Position numbers and translations under genes: made by a program. DNA of 64,000 bases from Aplectana chamaeleonis. Lineage: Eukaryota > Nematoda > Chromadorea > Rhabditida > Cosmocercidae. A model generated the notes under the pieces. It had not been told where the DNA came from. It did no database searches and was given only the letters and a program-made list of their open reading frames with translations. This document shows positions 31,935 through 44,158 of the stretch, one piece after another (within the stretch, counting starts at the first letter, position 1; each line of letters starts with the position of its first letter). The stretch is taken from positions 124,001-188,000 of the forward strand of contig JAPDOI010001173.1 in NCBI GenBank assembly GCA_029168955.1. Direction: 5' to 3'.

Positions 31935-34900
31935 AAAAATGATGATGAGGTCACCGACTTTCGTTCTTCTATGTCAGTCCTCGACAATGTTGTCTTCTTC
32001 TTCTTCTTTGCAGCCGCAGGAAGGTTTTTGTCAAAGGTTCAAGAAACGGGCGACTGAAACCGGGTTCGTCCACAAATCCATCGTTGTCAGAGTGGTCAGC
32101 CTCTCCGGGCAATCAAATAAGTGATCAGTTGTGTGGCCACGGCTACCACAGTCCGGGCACTCGTCCGGCTTACTGCGATCGATCTTATGCAAGTATGACA
32201 TCAGCATAGGTAAAGACCGCAGCTTAACGAGGCAAGGGTACTTCTAGCCCGCCTACCGAGTTCCATCTCGGTGTTGCTGACTACGGGTGGTACGACCCCC
32301 AATATGGGATTGACGCTCGTCCTACTCAAGTGATCCCTGACGAACTTGGTGTGCTCCGCACGTAAAAGACGCAGACGATCCAGTCGGGAGTCCGTGCATC
32401 TTTGTATATTGACTTTCTCAGGAGCATCCGCAAAAGGCCTTCTGATATGTCTCTCTCCCACGGGATTCATGATCCTTCTTAATGGGTGGTCAGGCTGCTT
32501 GACAATGTTAATAACCAGTTGCTGCGCTTGGAGTTGGCAGTGCTCCTTAACTGGCAGAATTCGGGCTTCAGCATGAAGATGTTCCATGGGGTGCTTTTAG
32601 CACACCCTGTGGCAATCCGAAGAGCAGCATTTTGGACTCGCTGCATCTTTGTCTACGATGAATCCGATACTATGTGCTGCCATACCGGTGCAGCGTACTC
32701 CAACGCCGGCTGCAATATTGCCTTGTAGGTGGTCAAAATTGTCTCCTTGCTACTTCCCCACGACGTTCCTCCCAGAGCTCGTAGAACGTTGAGCTTTGCT
32801 TTCACTGTAGCCAGTTTCTGCTCAGTATTCTTGTGGAACCTCAACGAAGGATCCAATACTAGGCCGAGCAGCTTAGGGAACCGTGCGGCAGGCAGGCGAT
32901 CGTCTTCCCAAGTCACAACGGGGTGAGCGCAGTGTTCCTCAGGGTCAGTGGAGAAAACTGATACAGATGATTTAGCGGCAGAGACAGTGAGCATCATATT
33001 ATCGAGAAAGCTCTCCAGACTGATGAGGGTATTGATCTTGCGTGCAGCTATATTAATGTCTCTGTCTCAGCACAGGATGGTGATATCATCCGCATAAGCA
33101 ACGACTTTGATGTCACTTGGGGGGGACGGGCAAATCTTTCAGGTGAAGACTGAACAGAGCAGGCGATATGACTCCTCCTTGAGGGACACCGGCAGCGATT
33201 GGGATGCTGTTAGACATGCCCCTGAAACAGCACTTTTGCTCGGCGCCCTTTGATCAGTGCAGTAATCCATCGCTTTTGCCAAGGCGGGAAGGTGGACCTC
33301 AATAGCTTCTCAGACAGCATGCCCAAGTTGACAGTGTCAAACGCCTTCGTGAGGTCCAGGGCTACTCCAACAGTGCGTTGAGGTTTATAGGCGTTGAAGC
33401 CATCCAAAACATAGCTCACAATCTCCAGCAGCTCCGTGGTGGTAGAATGTAATTTGCGGAATCCATGCTGGTGCTGCTTATTGTTATTATGCTCGGCCAG
33501 CTCCTTGACGACCAGTTTCTCAGCTACCTTTTTCATTGGTGATAACAGACTTATTGGCCTGTATCCCTTAGCCGTCGATGGCGATTTACCTGGCTTGGGC
33601 AACGGAACGACGCTTGCCATTTTCCAGTCCTGGAGTAAGATGCACGTGCGAAAGGATGTGTTGATGACATCAGCCAGGATTGGCATAATCTCAGTCGGCA
33701 GTTTCTTGAAGACCGCTGGACTAATGCCATCCGGCCCTACAGCCTTCGAGTTGCGCATCTCTTTAATCACCTTTTCAATCTGCGCGGGCGTCACAGCTTC
33801 TGCTTCGCTCATGAGCATCAACTTACAGAGCTGTCTTACAGTCACTCGATTCTGTTTCCCTCTATTAGCCTGAGTTATGAAAAAATTCTTTCCGAGAGCA
33901 GTTGCAGCCTCCTTTCCCGATATGAAGACTCCATTCTCGAACTCCATCGTAGAGTAGTTGGTGAAGGTGTTCTTGCCCGAGATCTTCTTTAGAACTTTCC
34001 AAGTTGACGCTCCATCACTCTTGAAATTCATCTTCTCCGGGGATTTCTCCCTACACTCCTTCTTGTGCTTGCCCAGGTCTCTCTTAATCTCGCTGTCCAG
34101 CTCAGCAATGGTCGGATCCAGGTGATCTGCCACTCTCTTTGCATCCCTTGTCCTTATCTTCTCCAAGATTTTCCTGGTGACATTGGGAAAGAAGGTCTTA
34201 ACTCGGCCCTCCGGAATGGCGGCTTTCGTTGCCTTGCGAATCGCGTCCGTCAAGTGACGTTCTTTCTGGTGCACGTTCCCATTCCATGGGTGGTCATCCA
34301 CATGGCGAAGTGCCACCTCCCTGAACAAGCGCCAGTCTGCAAGGCAAAGATTAAGATAAGACCTCTGACGGATACCTGAATAAGGAGCAAGAGAATTAGA
34401 GAGATCAACATGGACAAAGACGGGGATATGATCACTGGACAGAGTTGTAGTGGTCAACCAAGAGCAGGCGCTGGAGAGATCAGAGGATACAAGAGAGATG
34501 TCTGGACTAGAGGATCGGCCGTTGGCCGGGAGACGAGTGGGCTGATCATCGTTGAGGATGACCGGATCGCACTCTTCCGCCCATTCTTCGACGTCTTCTC
34601 CTCTAGCGTCAGTGTCAAGCGACGAGTAGAATGTATGAGCATTGAAGTCGTCTGCCAAGACAACAGAGGGTGAAAGGGAGCAGTCATACAACTGCTTGAG
34701 TGAGGGAGTAGGGTCATAAGATTGGCGGCAGGACGTGGTAGGAGGGATATAGATATTAAAAAGAGATATAGGTGTTTTAAGAGGGAGATGGATAGGTAGG
34801 TACTCGAGAGTACCGTCCTTTGGCGTGCTTGGTATATGATATATGATATGAGAGGGTAGATTTGATAAGGCGAAAGTAGAAACTCCTTCGCCGAGAGATG

Positions 34901-35456
34901 ACCTTGGAGCATGATAAGCTGTGTAGCCAGGAATGTTAGGGTGTCGAGCAGTAGCGGGAGGAGACAGGTTGGTTTCCTGAACCATAAAGATATCAGGATG
35001 ATGAGTACGTGCGAAAAGAGAGAGTTCAGACAGCTTGGCTCGAAGGCCATTTTGGTTGATATGTACAATAGAGAGGGGGCGGTTGGTGAATGAGGAATCA
35101 GAGTTGCTGGGGGCAGAGCACAGAACACAGCGGAAGGAAGAGTCGTGATGCCTCACAAAACTGAGACCCGAACAGGAGAGATGAACCCACCTCTGACATC
35201 CAAAACATTGGACACTTATCCCATTCCAGGTGACCTTCTCGCTGCATGTGACGCATAGGTACTCCTGAGCGGGTACTGGATTCTTCTCAATGCCGGCCCT
35301 TTGTAGTAGAATCCTAAGGAGAGCTGCAGCCAGCCAGCATCTCTCCCATGACAAAAACCCTCCACGCGGAGGGGTTGACGTCGGTTTGCACGGAGGTGGT
35401 CTTCTTTCCTCCACACTGCCACGGCACGAACGTACGACATCTCGGCAGCAAATCTT
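31935..35456 (-). pseudogene. LINE C: jockey/CR1-type retrotransposon, near full length, inactivated
   Basis: From the ATG at 35,414 leftward: an N-terminal PHD-like zinc finger (CVTC, CFGCQRWVHLSC, CVLC); an APE endonuclease (VHINQNGLRAKL, VQETN, DDFNAH where GDFNAH is usual, SSDHIPV); and a reverse transcriptase (GPDGISPAVFK, YRPISLL, QHGFRKLHST, DLTKAFDTV, GVPQGGVISP, YADDITIL). A C-terminal CPDC-x3-GH-x4-H-x4-C knuckle lies near 32,130 and WTNP near 32,060. A frameshift in a C run near 33,120 and a TGA near 33,065 separate the catalytic YADD from the rest, with another frameshift near 32,600. A GAAGAAGAAGAAG run and CATCATCATTTTTT lie at the 3' end. Confidence 0.88.
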
Positions 35457-36113
35457 GTTTTACTGGAGTTGCACGAAGTGCTTCCTTAGTTTCCTCGAGA
35501 AGCTCTTTCCATACCATTTGTCGTTTTCTTCAGATCGAGAAGCCCAATTTACCATACTACAGAATGCAGCTAAAAGTTATAATTACGGAACCGTCAGAAT
35601 TTCATTCAGCGCATCTCGCAATTTCAGCGCATCTTTTCAATCTAACAATAAGGCGCTACATAATTCTCAACGCCAGCTTGTGAGGCGCGTGACGTGCGTG
35701 GGTGGCTTCTTAGTATGAATACTTTTTACGCGCGTAACGCATTTAGAGGTACTATGAATACTCCAGCGGCAAATTTATGGCTCAGAGAGGTAAAGTTGGA
35801 ATGAATTGTGCCGTCAAAGCAAGTTCTATGCTGCGTTCCCCACCAATGTAGTAGAGCATAGTGCTGGAATTAATTATGCTGAATCGGAATGAATTTGATG
35901 TAAGAGTATTGAAACAAATGACGGAAAAGCCGGTAAGGGCGTTGCCGCCATGACGGAGCGGGCATAACGCGCGTGCCGCGTTGGCGTTGAAAAGTATGAA
36001 TATATCCCAAGCATGCTGCAGTAATCGAGTTACATAAAATTGGCTAAAGGTAAAAGAACAAAAACTATCCGTGTTCCGCGTTTCAATATGGATTACTAGT
36101 ATTTTCATCGGCT
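35457..36113. other. Intron sequence with a possible TATTCATACTTTT-ended element
   Basis: TATGAATACTTTTTACGCG near 35,715 and its approximate inverted partner GCGTTGAAAAGTATGAATA near 35,985 may bound a 290-bp element. Nothing else recognised. Confidence 0.35.
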
Positions 36114-36333
36114 TTAAAGGCACTGTTCGCGATAAAAATTGCTTTTGTTTTTTTGCCTATCTTGAAACCGGTCCCATTCTGATTCCAATGATGCTTCTGG
36201 AATCGTACAAGACCTGGAAATGGAGTTGTGGTCCCTCAAAAATTGAGCTAGGGAAGCATGGTGGACGAGTTGTCCGAGGCTTGTAACTTCCGTCTTTTGC
36301 AGCCAATGTATGCGAGGCGAACAGTGCCTTTAA
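36114..36333. mobile_element. TTAA-flanked MITE, AGGCACTG copy
   Basis: TTAA on both sides (36,114 and 36,330). The 212-bp element has perfect ends AGGCACTGTTCGC and GCGAACAGTGCCT. Confidence 0.85.
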
Positions 36334-37290
36334 AACTAAAAATTCTAACCAGTCTCGTAAAGATATGCTCAAGATTCGGTATAGGTTTTGTTTTCCAGCG
36401 TCCTCGCTCTATCGACAGAACTCGAGTCTTATATTGCACATTGCCAATCATCATGGATCTATCCGACTAGGGAGGAATCCGAACGATGAAGTCTTGCAGC
36501 GTTCACTGAGGCACCTGGATCGAGTTAGTACATACATACCTTTCCTTCCAAGCCGCTAGAGATACAGACCGACAGCAGGATGCATCGATATCGTTTAGAA
36601 GAGTTGTCTTGAATCCTCGGGAAAGCACTTTCTATCCTAGAAGTACGGAGGAAGTCTTAGATATTGACCGGGATTTTCTTGAGGTACCGGACCAAAAGTG
36701 GTGTTTTCGTTTTCCATATATTGATCCGAATTTCGACCGTTCGGACCAAAGAACGACCCCTGAAAATGTATAGATTCACGAAACCCCCAAAAAAATTTCT
36801 AGCTCAACTCACGCATAGGGTGCGCTAAAATTGCGTTCCTCTGTCGGACTGTCCACGCCACTCCTCTATTTCGGTAGTGAGAATTGAGCAACGTAGCAAT
36901 ATAGCAGAGAGACGCCAGACATGTGCATCAGTGAAGGATTCAATTAGTGAGCAAAGATCATAGCTGTCCCTTGGTGCCTTTTTATTTTTGAAAGAGGGAA
37001 ATTGAAGGAAAAGATTTTTTAGATGTGATCTATAATGAAACTAGTGGGATTGCTATGTTTGTACAAGATTACCTGGAATTAGGATATCTGGTTACTGATG
37101 TGTCCCGGATTCATCTACGATAAACAGGGTCAGGGTACGTTTCACCCAGGCTCTCTGCACCTGCTCGTGAGAAACACCGCCTTCTCATGAGAAACCATCT
37201 TGCCATCCTAGTTACCCTTAGCTAATAGGTTTACTGTTGAGTTATCCGATTTCTGGGCTTTTCCCGCAGCAAGTTGTGGGTGCGATTGTC
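36334..37290. other. Intron sequence, nothing recognised
   Basis: No exon, structured repeat or RNA gene seen. Confidence 0.35.
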
Positions 37291-37732
37291 TTAAAGGCAG
37301 TGTTCACGATAAAAATCGTTTTCGAATTCCCACCAGAAAACGAAGGTTTAGAGTCTGACTGTTTTATCAGTGAAGAAAGAATCATAAAAAACGCTGCGAA
37401 ACATTCAAAATCAGCTCTTCTTCTTGAAAGCCCCATTTCAACGGTGGATTAGTTGCGCGGGCATGGGCCTGGAGTAGACAGCGTGCAAATGTGCCCCAAT
37501 GCTAAAACTCAGCCGCGCTCGCGCTCCAATGCAAATGTAGAAGCGGACCAAACTGTTCCTCGGAAAACTACCGCGAGCGGAAGGGCTAGCGCGGGCGGAC
37601 TTCGGAGCCGTATGAAACTCTTTCGGGCTCGTTTTCGTTCGTTCTTCCGACCCCAGTGCTCCAATGAGACCCTGAACTTTCGATTTTGGGCCAGAAACCG
37701 AGGACGAAATTTATCGTGGACACTGCCTTTGA
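37291..37732. mobile_element. TTAA-flanked MITE, AGGCAGTG copy
   Basis: Left TTAA, right TTGA. The 434-bp element has ends AGGCAGTGTTCACGATAAA and TTTATCGTGGACACTGCCT. Confidence 0.85.
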
Positions 37733-38640
37733 GGTTCATTCATAGCAGGTCGCTTCGACTAGTCGCGGCACTTCCAACAATTACAAAACCCATCGCGCCA
37801 ACAGATCTTGTACTGAGTCTTAACGGTTTGGAACAGTTTGCAGTTTCAGTCGCGATCGCCGAGCGACTGGGATCAGGGCTCGGCGTGAGGTGTGTTGTAT
37901 CACAGAGGGGGGGGGTCGGACCCGTCGACATCCGGTGGGATGGGGGATCGGACCTCCGGTGAACCAAGAATCAAGATGGACTTCTGTCAGGGCGGGGGCG
38001 GGGGGTTGAGAGCCATACCGTTAGTATAGAAAATGGCGGCGAACAGAGACGGCAAAATGAGATCACAATAAGAGGTCAAAATAAAACTGGAGATCATACT
38101 GAAAGCAAAATGAGACAGGATATCAAAAAAGAATCTGAATAGTGAGAAACAACTGCGAAAAAAAAACAAAGAGGCAAGATATGAAATGGAGAGGTAAAAA
38201 AAAGGCAGGAATACACAGGAAGGGCTTACAATTCACTGGTGATGAAGCATGCAAGACAATAGACGACAGTAGCATGGCCATCGTTAACGACTCTAGCATG
38301 GAGAAGGAGTCTTTGCCAGGTAAAGTGTGTCACCAAAGCGCTCCTGGATATGTTAGCAGCAGTGGTGTTGAGCATTCGCTGTCATCGAGGTCATTACAAA
38401 TGGCTATCCTGGCAACGAAATGACAAAGATGTTTTGTAATTTCGTAATCGAAGATGCATTTTTAGGCGATTTAGGATTCAAAGGTTCGATCCCGCTAAAG
38501 GTAAAAATCTCGCAATTCCGAGAAATAATGGATTGTTGGCTGTTTGAGAAGAGGATTGTTCACTGTTATATCTCTTGCAATTTACTCCAGGAAATTGACT
38601 AGTGTCCAAGATGCGATTTTTCCTGAAGCATAGGATTTTA
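37733..38640. other. Intron sequence with a CTTCGACTAGTCGC repeat and poly-G tract
   Basis: GTCGCTTCGACTAGTCGCGG at 37,750 and GTATCACAGAGGGGG-GTCGGACC at 37,898 recur in altered arrangement at 39,640-39,800, suggesting a diverged foldback pair. No gene recognised. Confidence 0.4.
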
Positions 38641-39399
38641 TGGCCTGAGGGCACATAGGTGCGGGTGCGGGCGCTGAACCCACATTTTGAATATGAATGT
38701 CCGCATGTGAAAACGCACCTAAAATTTCATTGCCACAGCTTTAAGCCGAACAGCGTTACGTAAGGTGGGTGAAGCCTGTTTTCGCGCCCTGAGGGCACAT
38801 AGGTGCGGTTTCAGGCATGACATCCACGTATAATAATTGGATATCCGGATTTGAAGACGCACTCAAAGTTTCATGGACGCAGCTTTAGGCCAAACAGCGC
38901 TACATAGGGTGGGGTCCATGAAAAATTCGATAGCTGTGAAATATTTACAAGTATTTAACGAAATTTGAATTAGGGCGTTTCGCGTTGCTACATCGTGCGG
39001 GAAACCTAGTCACGGACCCAAATAATCAATTTCATTCTTTTAACCGATTAAAAACGGTCTTTGAAGACCCATTTTTAGGTGTGATACAATCGATTGTATC
39101 GCACCTAAAAATGGGTCTTCAGAGACCATTTTTCAAGCGGTTAGAAGACTGAAATCAATTACTTGGGTCCGTGACTAGGTTTTCCGCACGTTTTGGCTAC
39201 GCGAAACTCCCTAATTCAAATTTCGTTTAATACTTGGAATTATTTCACAGCCATCGATTTTCTTATGGACCCCACCCTATGTAGCGCTGTTCGCCTCAAA
39301 GCTGCGTTGGTAAAACTTAGGTCGCGTTTTCACATCCGGACATCCCATTACGAAATGTGTTTTTTATGCCTGAAACAGCACCTATGTGCCCTCAGGGCC
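38641..39399. mobile_element. 614-bp near-perfect palindrome with partial direct copy
   Basis: Palindrome 38,786-39,399, centre near 39,093 (TACAATCGATTGTA). The arms share GCCCTGAGGGCACATAGGTG, AACAGCGCTACATAGGGTGG, ATTCAAATTTCG and GGTCTCTGAAGACCC-type blocks. There is virtually no spacer. Bases 38,641-38,785 are a second, diverged copy of the outer left arm. Confidence 0.9.
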
Positions 39400-39967
39400 C
39401 TAATCAATGTTCAGCCATTGAACAAACATTCGGTGTCATTGTCGCAGTAGAGTTGTTTTTGTTTGCTTTCGTGGAAAACATTCATTTATTGCATTATCAG
39501 GATTAAGGATTAATTGATACAATCGATGCATCATTGTCGTCTTGATCTTAAAATTCGTTCACTATAAAAAAAATTGCGAAGTGAGGACCTCCCCCCCCCC
39601 CGGTCGTCGCCAACACTTTTTCCCAGGGGGGGGGGGGCTGAGTAAATCGCTTGACTTGTGTGGGGGGGGGTCGGACCAATGTTGGGTTGTATCACACCTC
39701 GCGCCGTAGCCTGACTAGGGTATTTCATAGCTGGTCGAAGTGACCTGCTTGATTTTGGTAGGTCGCTTCGACTAATCGCGTCGCTTCCATCATGGAAGCG
39801 ATTCGTCTAGTCGAAGCGACTAGTCCGCAATCTTTCGTCACAACCTTGCGTATGTGGCGCGAAATTGCAGACGTCACAGTTCACTCGCATAAAATACGGC
39901 ATGTGAAAGGGAAAAACGGGTATTTATGACACATTTACGATGATAGAGATCAGAAAATATATTAAGG
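39400..39967. other. Intron sequence with poly-C/G tracts and CTTCGACTA repeats
   Basis: Runs of C and G at 39,590-39,670 and a GTCGCTTCGACTAATCGC / GATTCGTCTAGTCGAAGCGAC inverted pair at 39,762-39,815, related to 37,750. No gene recognised. Confidence 0.4.
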
Positions 39968-40602
39968 ATTCCTGAATGTTTAGGTTCCTGGCAAAAGTAA
40001 AGATTTGGCATGGCCATAGAAATATACTCAGTTAAAAAGGGAAAATAAAGAAAAATGAGAAAAGGTTTTGAAATATTCCTGAGAACGATTTGGCGTAGAA
40101 TAATTTGTTTCTCGGGAAATGAAGTGAAATAGTTGAAAGTATGATTTGGCAGTCGAGTTCGAACCAACTATTGATAAGAGTTGTGCAAAACGAGAGATCG
40201 CCTTGTCTGTGCTTATCCGTAGAACATATCAAAGCGAAATCACGCGTGAAATGGGAAGCATCGAAACTTTTTCAGGAGCTGTAATGCGGCGGTCTTCACG
40301 TATTAGGTGAAGTAAAATCAACACGCGTGATTTCGCTTTGATATTTTCTACGGATAAGCACAGACAAGGCGATCTCTCGTTTTGCACAACTCTTACCAAT
40401 AGTTGGTTCAAACTCGACTGCCAAATCGTACTTTCAACTATTTCACTTCATTTCCCGAGAAACAAGTTATTCTACGCCAAATCGTTCTCAGGAATATTTC
40501 AAAACCTTTTCTCATTTTTCTTTATTTTCCCTTTTTAACTGAGTATATTTCTATGGCCATGCCAAATCTTTACTTTTGCCAGGAACCTAAACATTCAGGA
40601 AT
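39968..40602. mobile_element. 635-bp foldback element with 282-bp arms
   Basis: Arms 39,968-40,249 and 40,321-40,602 with a 71-bp spacer. The ends read ATTCCTGAATGTTTAGGTTC followed by CTGGCAAAAGTAAAGATTTG; the inner arm has TATCAAAGCGAAATCACGCG. Same family as 7,951-8,452 by its end, GATTTGGCGTA and AAGCGAAATCA motifs. Confidence 0.92.
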
Positions 40603-40698
40603 TTCATTTATTTTTCCTAAAGGTTTCCTTTCTAACATGATTTATGCCTGGTGGTGTTAGATGAAAGTAAACCCACTGATTTTCTGCCCACCCCCCCT

Positions 40699-40760
40699 TC
40701 TGTGACGTCCTGCGCACTCCAACTGATGGCCTGCACACTTTCTTTGACGCCCTGCACACT
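40699..40760 (+). repeat. Orphan 21-bp satellite monomers (about 3)
   Basis: Three units of the pattern ACTxxAACTGATG-CCTGC / ACTTTCTTTGACGCCCTGC. They match the 21-bp monomer array at 43,798-44,105 in sequence and strand, and a TTCGAA array follows. Confidence 0.75.
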
Positions 40761-40774
40761 AGAGTGTTGGAACG

Positions 40775-40962
40775 AATAATTTTTTTTGAATATTCGAATA
40801 AACGAATAATTCGAATATTTCACTTCTTCGAATATTCGATTATTCGAATAAACGAATATTTCACTTCTTTGAATATTCGATTATTCGAGTAACCCGAATA
40901 ATCCACTTCTTTGAATATTCGAATATTCGAATTATTCGAATATTATTCGAATAAACGAATAT
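40775..40962. repeat. TTCGAATA palindromic array
   Basis: Repeated CGAATATTCGAATAAACGAA and ACTTCTTTGAATATTCGA words. The array closely resembles 43,593-43,796, including the AACACT sequence after ACGAATATT-GGG. Confidence 0.9.
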
Positions 40963-41225
40963 TTGGGGAACACTATTGCGTACTATCCTATCCAATCCAC
41001 TCGGGCAAACTGGGGCATCGACAACAGGTTGAGAAGTTGTCATCTCATAAACTGCACCCTCTTGACAAGTCAAATCGCTCGCATTGTAAACCTGACAACT
41101 GCCCGTTGCCCAGCGACGTCCGCCTGTTGTCGGTCTGTTGACATTTTTACCTGTCACGTTTAGCGGCCTATTTAGCAGCGGTTCACATCCAGCAAGACTT
41201 TTATGTGGCTTAGGAACTACTTTGC

Positions 41226-41393
41226 ACCGACCCGCGTCGCGGTCGGCGCATCGATACGCATCGCGGTCAGCACACCTACACGCATCGCGGTCGGCACACC
41301 GACACGCGGCGCGGTCGGCAAACCGACACGCGTCGCGGTCGACACACCGACACGCAGCGTAGTCGGTAGACCCACGCGTCGCGGCTGGGTCGC
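41226..41393. repeat. 24-bp minisatellite (CGCGTCGCGGTCGGCACACCGACA)
   Basis: About seven tandem units of 24 bp with GTCGCGGTCGGCACACCGAC as core. The GCGGTC core recalls the arrays at 16.8 and 27.4 kb. Multiples of 3 give open frames on both strands without coding value. Confidence 0.9.
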
Positions 41394-41497
41394 CCAACCT
41401 TCACTGAGGCCGCCACCGGATGGGCAGGCCTTCCAGAAGCTGGGCGGGGCCAATGTACTGCATACTTGGGTAATTGAACCGGCTGCACTCTTATCAC

Positions 41498-41991
41498 CTA
41501 AAGGCAGTGTTTACGATAAAAAATGTGTTCCAATTTCAACTAGGAATGGGTAATGGAGGGGCACACGGTAACGTTTACGTCGAAAGAACGTATGAAAACG
41601 AGCCAGGAAAAGCTCCACAAGAGCCCGAAGTTGCCACTTCGAGCGCATTGCAAACCTCAAAAGCGCAACACACGCCCACCGACGTGAACAAATGAATGCT
41701 CGAGATCGACAGATGAGCGATGGTTTCCGATCAAAAGCCCCGTTCTTCCCTTCATTCTCAACTTCTCTCTTTATTCAGGTTAGCTCGCATACATCGGCTG
41801 CAAAAGACGGAAGTTACAAGCCTCGGACAACTCGTCCACCATGTTTCCTTAGCTCAATCTTTGAGGGACCATAACTCCGTTCCCAGAAGGTCTTGTACGA
41901 TTTCAGAGTTATCATTGGAATCAGCATGGGGCCGTTTTCAAGATAGGCGGGAAAACAGAAAAACGATTTTTATCGTGAACACTGCCTTTAA
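41498..41991. mobile_element. TTAA-flanked MITE, AGGCAGTG copy
   Basis: Left CTAA, right TTAA. The 486-bp element has ends AGGCAGTGTTTACGATAAAA and TTTTTATCGTGAACACTGCCT. Part of the interior (CGGAAGTTACAAGCCTCGGA, TCGTCCACCATG) is the inverted match of 36,240-36,295 in the 36,118 copy. Confidence 0.85.
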
Positions 41992-42441
41992 GTTCAGCAT
42001 ACACGCTCGTAAACGTGGTTGAGATACTAACTACGGAAGTTGAATGTCATGGCTCAGAATACAACGCCTGCGCATTCTGAAGCGTCAAAAACGACCACAA
42101 ATGACGCTACACGACTGAGGAGTCAGCCCCGCACCTGTATTTGCGTCCTCCCCCAAACAGGAGTGCTGGGCCATTCCCACCATCGTCGATGTGTATGGCT
42201 CACTTATTGTACTCATTGTACCACCCACAAGCGTCGCCGATGGTGGGAATGGCCCAGAACCCCTTTTTTGGAGGAGGACGCAAATGCAAGGGCGGGCAGT
42301 TACGGGGCGGGGCCAACTTCTCACACGTGTAGCGTCATTGTGGGTCGTTTTTGACGCTTCAAAATGCGTAGGCGTTGTGTTCTGAGCCATACCATTATAT
42401 TTCCGTGGTTATCCCAACCACGTTTACGGGCGTGTACTCTG
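41992..42441. mobile_element. 450-bp foldback MITE, CAGCATACACGCTCG family, complete
   Basis: Long arms run from TTCAGCATACACGCTCGTAA to a centre near 42,215 and back to ACGGGCGTGTACTC. The arm holds CTCAGAATACAACGCC, CATTCTGAAGCGTC and TGTATTTGCGTCCTCC. The middle has the GGCCATTCCCACC palindrome. It begins immediately after the TTAA of the previous MITE. It is the compact relative of the elements at 16.5 and 27.5 kb. Confidence 0.85.
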
Positions 42442-42610
42442 GGGTTTGGCCGAGAAATAGCCGCGAAACAGACGCAAAATGCCTTTTTCCCGAATAATAG
42501 TCGCGAAATAGCCGCCAAATAATGCTGGCTGCGAAATAGTCGCCAAATAATGCTCGCCGTGAAATAGCCGCAAAATACCCGCTAAATTGCCGCCGAATTT
42601 GTGGTCTGCT
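42442..42610. repeat. GAAATAGCCGC degenerate tandem repeat
   Basis: The word GCGAAATAGCCGC, or GCGAAATAGTCGCCAAATAATGC, recurs about eight times at 16-30 bp spacing. Confidence 0.7.
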
Positions 42611-43204
42611 TCGGTCTAGTTTGGTTTAGCTTAGTTGGGTTCAGTTGAGTTATGCGCGGTTTATGCGATGGCGAACTTCCTAGTGCTGCTTAGCCGTGCC
42701 CTACTCCGGAATCTCAGCGACAATTCGAAAAAACTCAGCGACAATTCTTAGTTAGTCGTTGAGACCGACACCATATCACTGGGAACTCGCCGTGTAATAT
42801 CTCGCTTCCCAGCTCCATGAGACGTCTGGGCGACAACAGGAGTGGCTCAGGATGTGGCGCGAACTTGAGACTACATCCAGCTAGTCGTCCTAGGTGGCTG
42901 GAATCCATCGAAATCCACGTCCAGCATTATGGAAGGAGAGAACTTGGGCTTTTGCGTCAGAATTCAGGTGAACTTCACCGGGAAAGTAGACAAATAGCAT
43001 CACCTCGAACCAGTTTCATGAAAATACACATGAAAATGGCTCATTCTGGCCATCATCGTAAGAAATTTCCATGTTGCTCAAGTGTTGCTATACTTATGAG
43101 CCGCTCGAGATTTAGACTTTTCTCTATAACTAAAGGTGAAATGGGCATTTCTAGCGTTTTGACAAAATCCTACGAGCGATTTAATATATTGGAAATACCT
43201 GCTA
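42611..43204. other. Intron sequence, nothing recognised
   Basis: A 176-codon open frame from 42,817 runs into the MITE at 43,205 and shows no domain. Nothing else seen. Confidence 0.35.
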
Positions 43205-43487
43205 TACTGTGCTTATCTGGGTCCCATTCCGGTCCGCAATTGCGTCTCGACACGCTTTGTGGCCGCGCGCTTCCGAGTCGGAAGAGTTTCCAGCGCCGCA
43301 GCTGCGGATCTGTTGACTCTAGGTGGGTTTTAGAAACTGGAAACTAAACAAAATTGAAGAAAACTGCATAAAAAAGCCATATCGTGTCGGCTTTGGAGCT
43401 GGAAACTCGATTGACTCGAGCGCGTGCGGCCGCAAAGCGTGTCGAGACGCAATTTCGGAATGGAATTTAACCCAGATAAGCACAGTA
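43205..43487. mobile_element. 283-bp TA-flanked MITE, CTGTGCTTATCTGGG family
   Basis: TA-CTGTGCTTATCTGGG and CCCAGATAAGCACAG-TA ends, same length and order of internal blocks as 25,723-26,005, indicating a fairly recent family. Confidence 0.9.
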
Positions 43488-43592
43488 ACTTTATATTTAT
43501 GAGGTACCGAAGAATTGTGAGAAATTAGTAGTCACTACGCTAAGATGTTTGAAATGTAAAATCAGGGCAAAATGAAAAGCGATATTGTCGAA

Positions 43593-43796
43593 TGTTCAAA
43601 TTATTCGTGCTGAATATTCGAATAAACCGAATATTTCACTTCTTTGAATATTCGAATATTCGAATAAACGAATATTCCATTTCTTTGAATATTCGATTAT
43701 TCGAATAACTCGAATAATCCAATTCTTTGAACATTCGAGTATTCGAATTATTCGAATATTCGAATATTATTCGAATAAACGAATATTCGGGCAACA
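43593..43796. repeat. TTCGAATA palindromic array
   Basis: GAATATTCGAATAAACGAATATT and CTTTGAATATTCGA words in tandem, directly abutting the 21-bp satellite monomers at 43,798. Confidence 0.9.
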
Positions 43797-43797
43797 C

Positions 43798-44158
43798 TCT
43801 ACTGCACACGCCCACTGATGTCCTGCGTACTCCAACTGATGTGCTGCACTCTTTCTATGACATCCTGCACACTCCCACTAATGTCCTGCGCACTCCAACT
43901 GATGTCCTGCACACTTCCACTAATGTACTGCACCCTCCCACTGATGTCCTGCACTCTTTCTATGACGTCCTGCACCCTCCCACTGATGTCCTGCACACTT
44001 TCTATGTCATCCTGCACACTCCCACTAATGTCCTGCGCACATTCTGTTACATCTTGCACACTCCCACTGATGTCCTGCACACTTTCTACGGCGTTCTGCG
44101 CACACCCATTTGAGTCCGGCACTTTCTACGGTGTTCTGCGCACACCCATTTGGGTCAC
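43798..44158 (+). repeat. 21-bp monomer satellite passing into 42-bp dimers
   Basis: Units of 21 bp such as CACTCCCACTGATGTCCTGCG, CACTCCAACTGATGTCCTGCA and CACTTTCTATGACATCCTGCA run to about 44,085. The last units carry the GCGCACACCCATTTGGGTC half and ACTTTCTACGGTGTTC half of the 42-bp repeat. This looks like the transition between monomer and dimer forms. Confidence 0.85.

Noticed and set aside
38455..38510. tRNA-like B box GGTTCGATCCC
   Set aside because: No A box at a suitable distance and no cloverleaf could be drawn.
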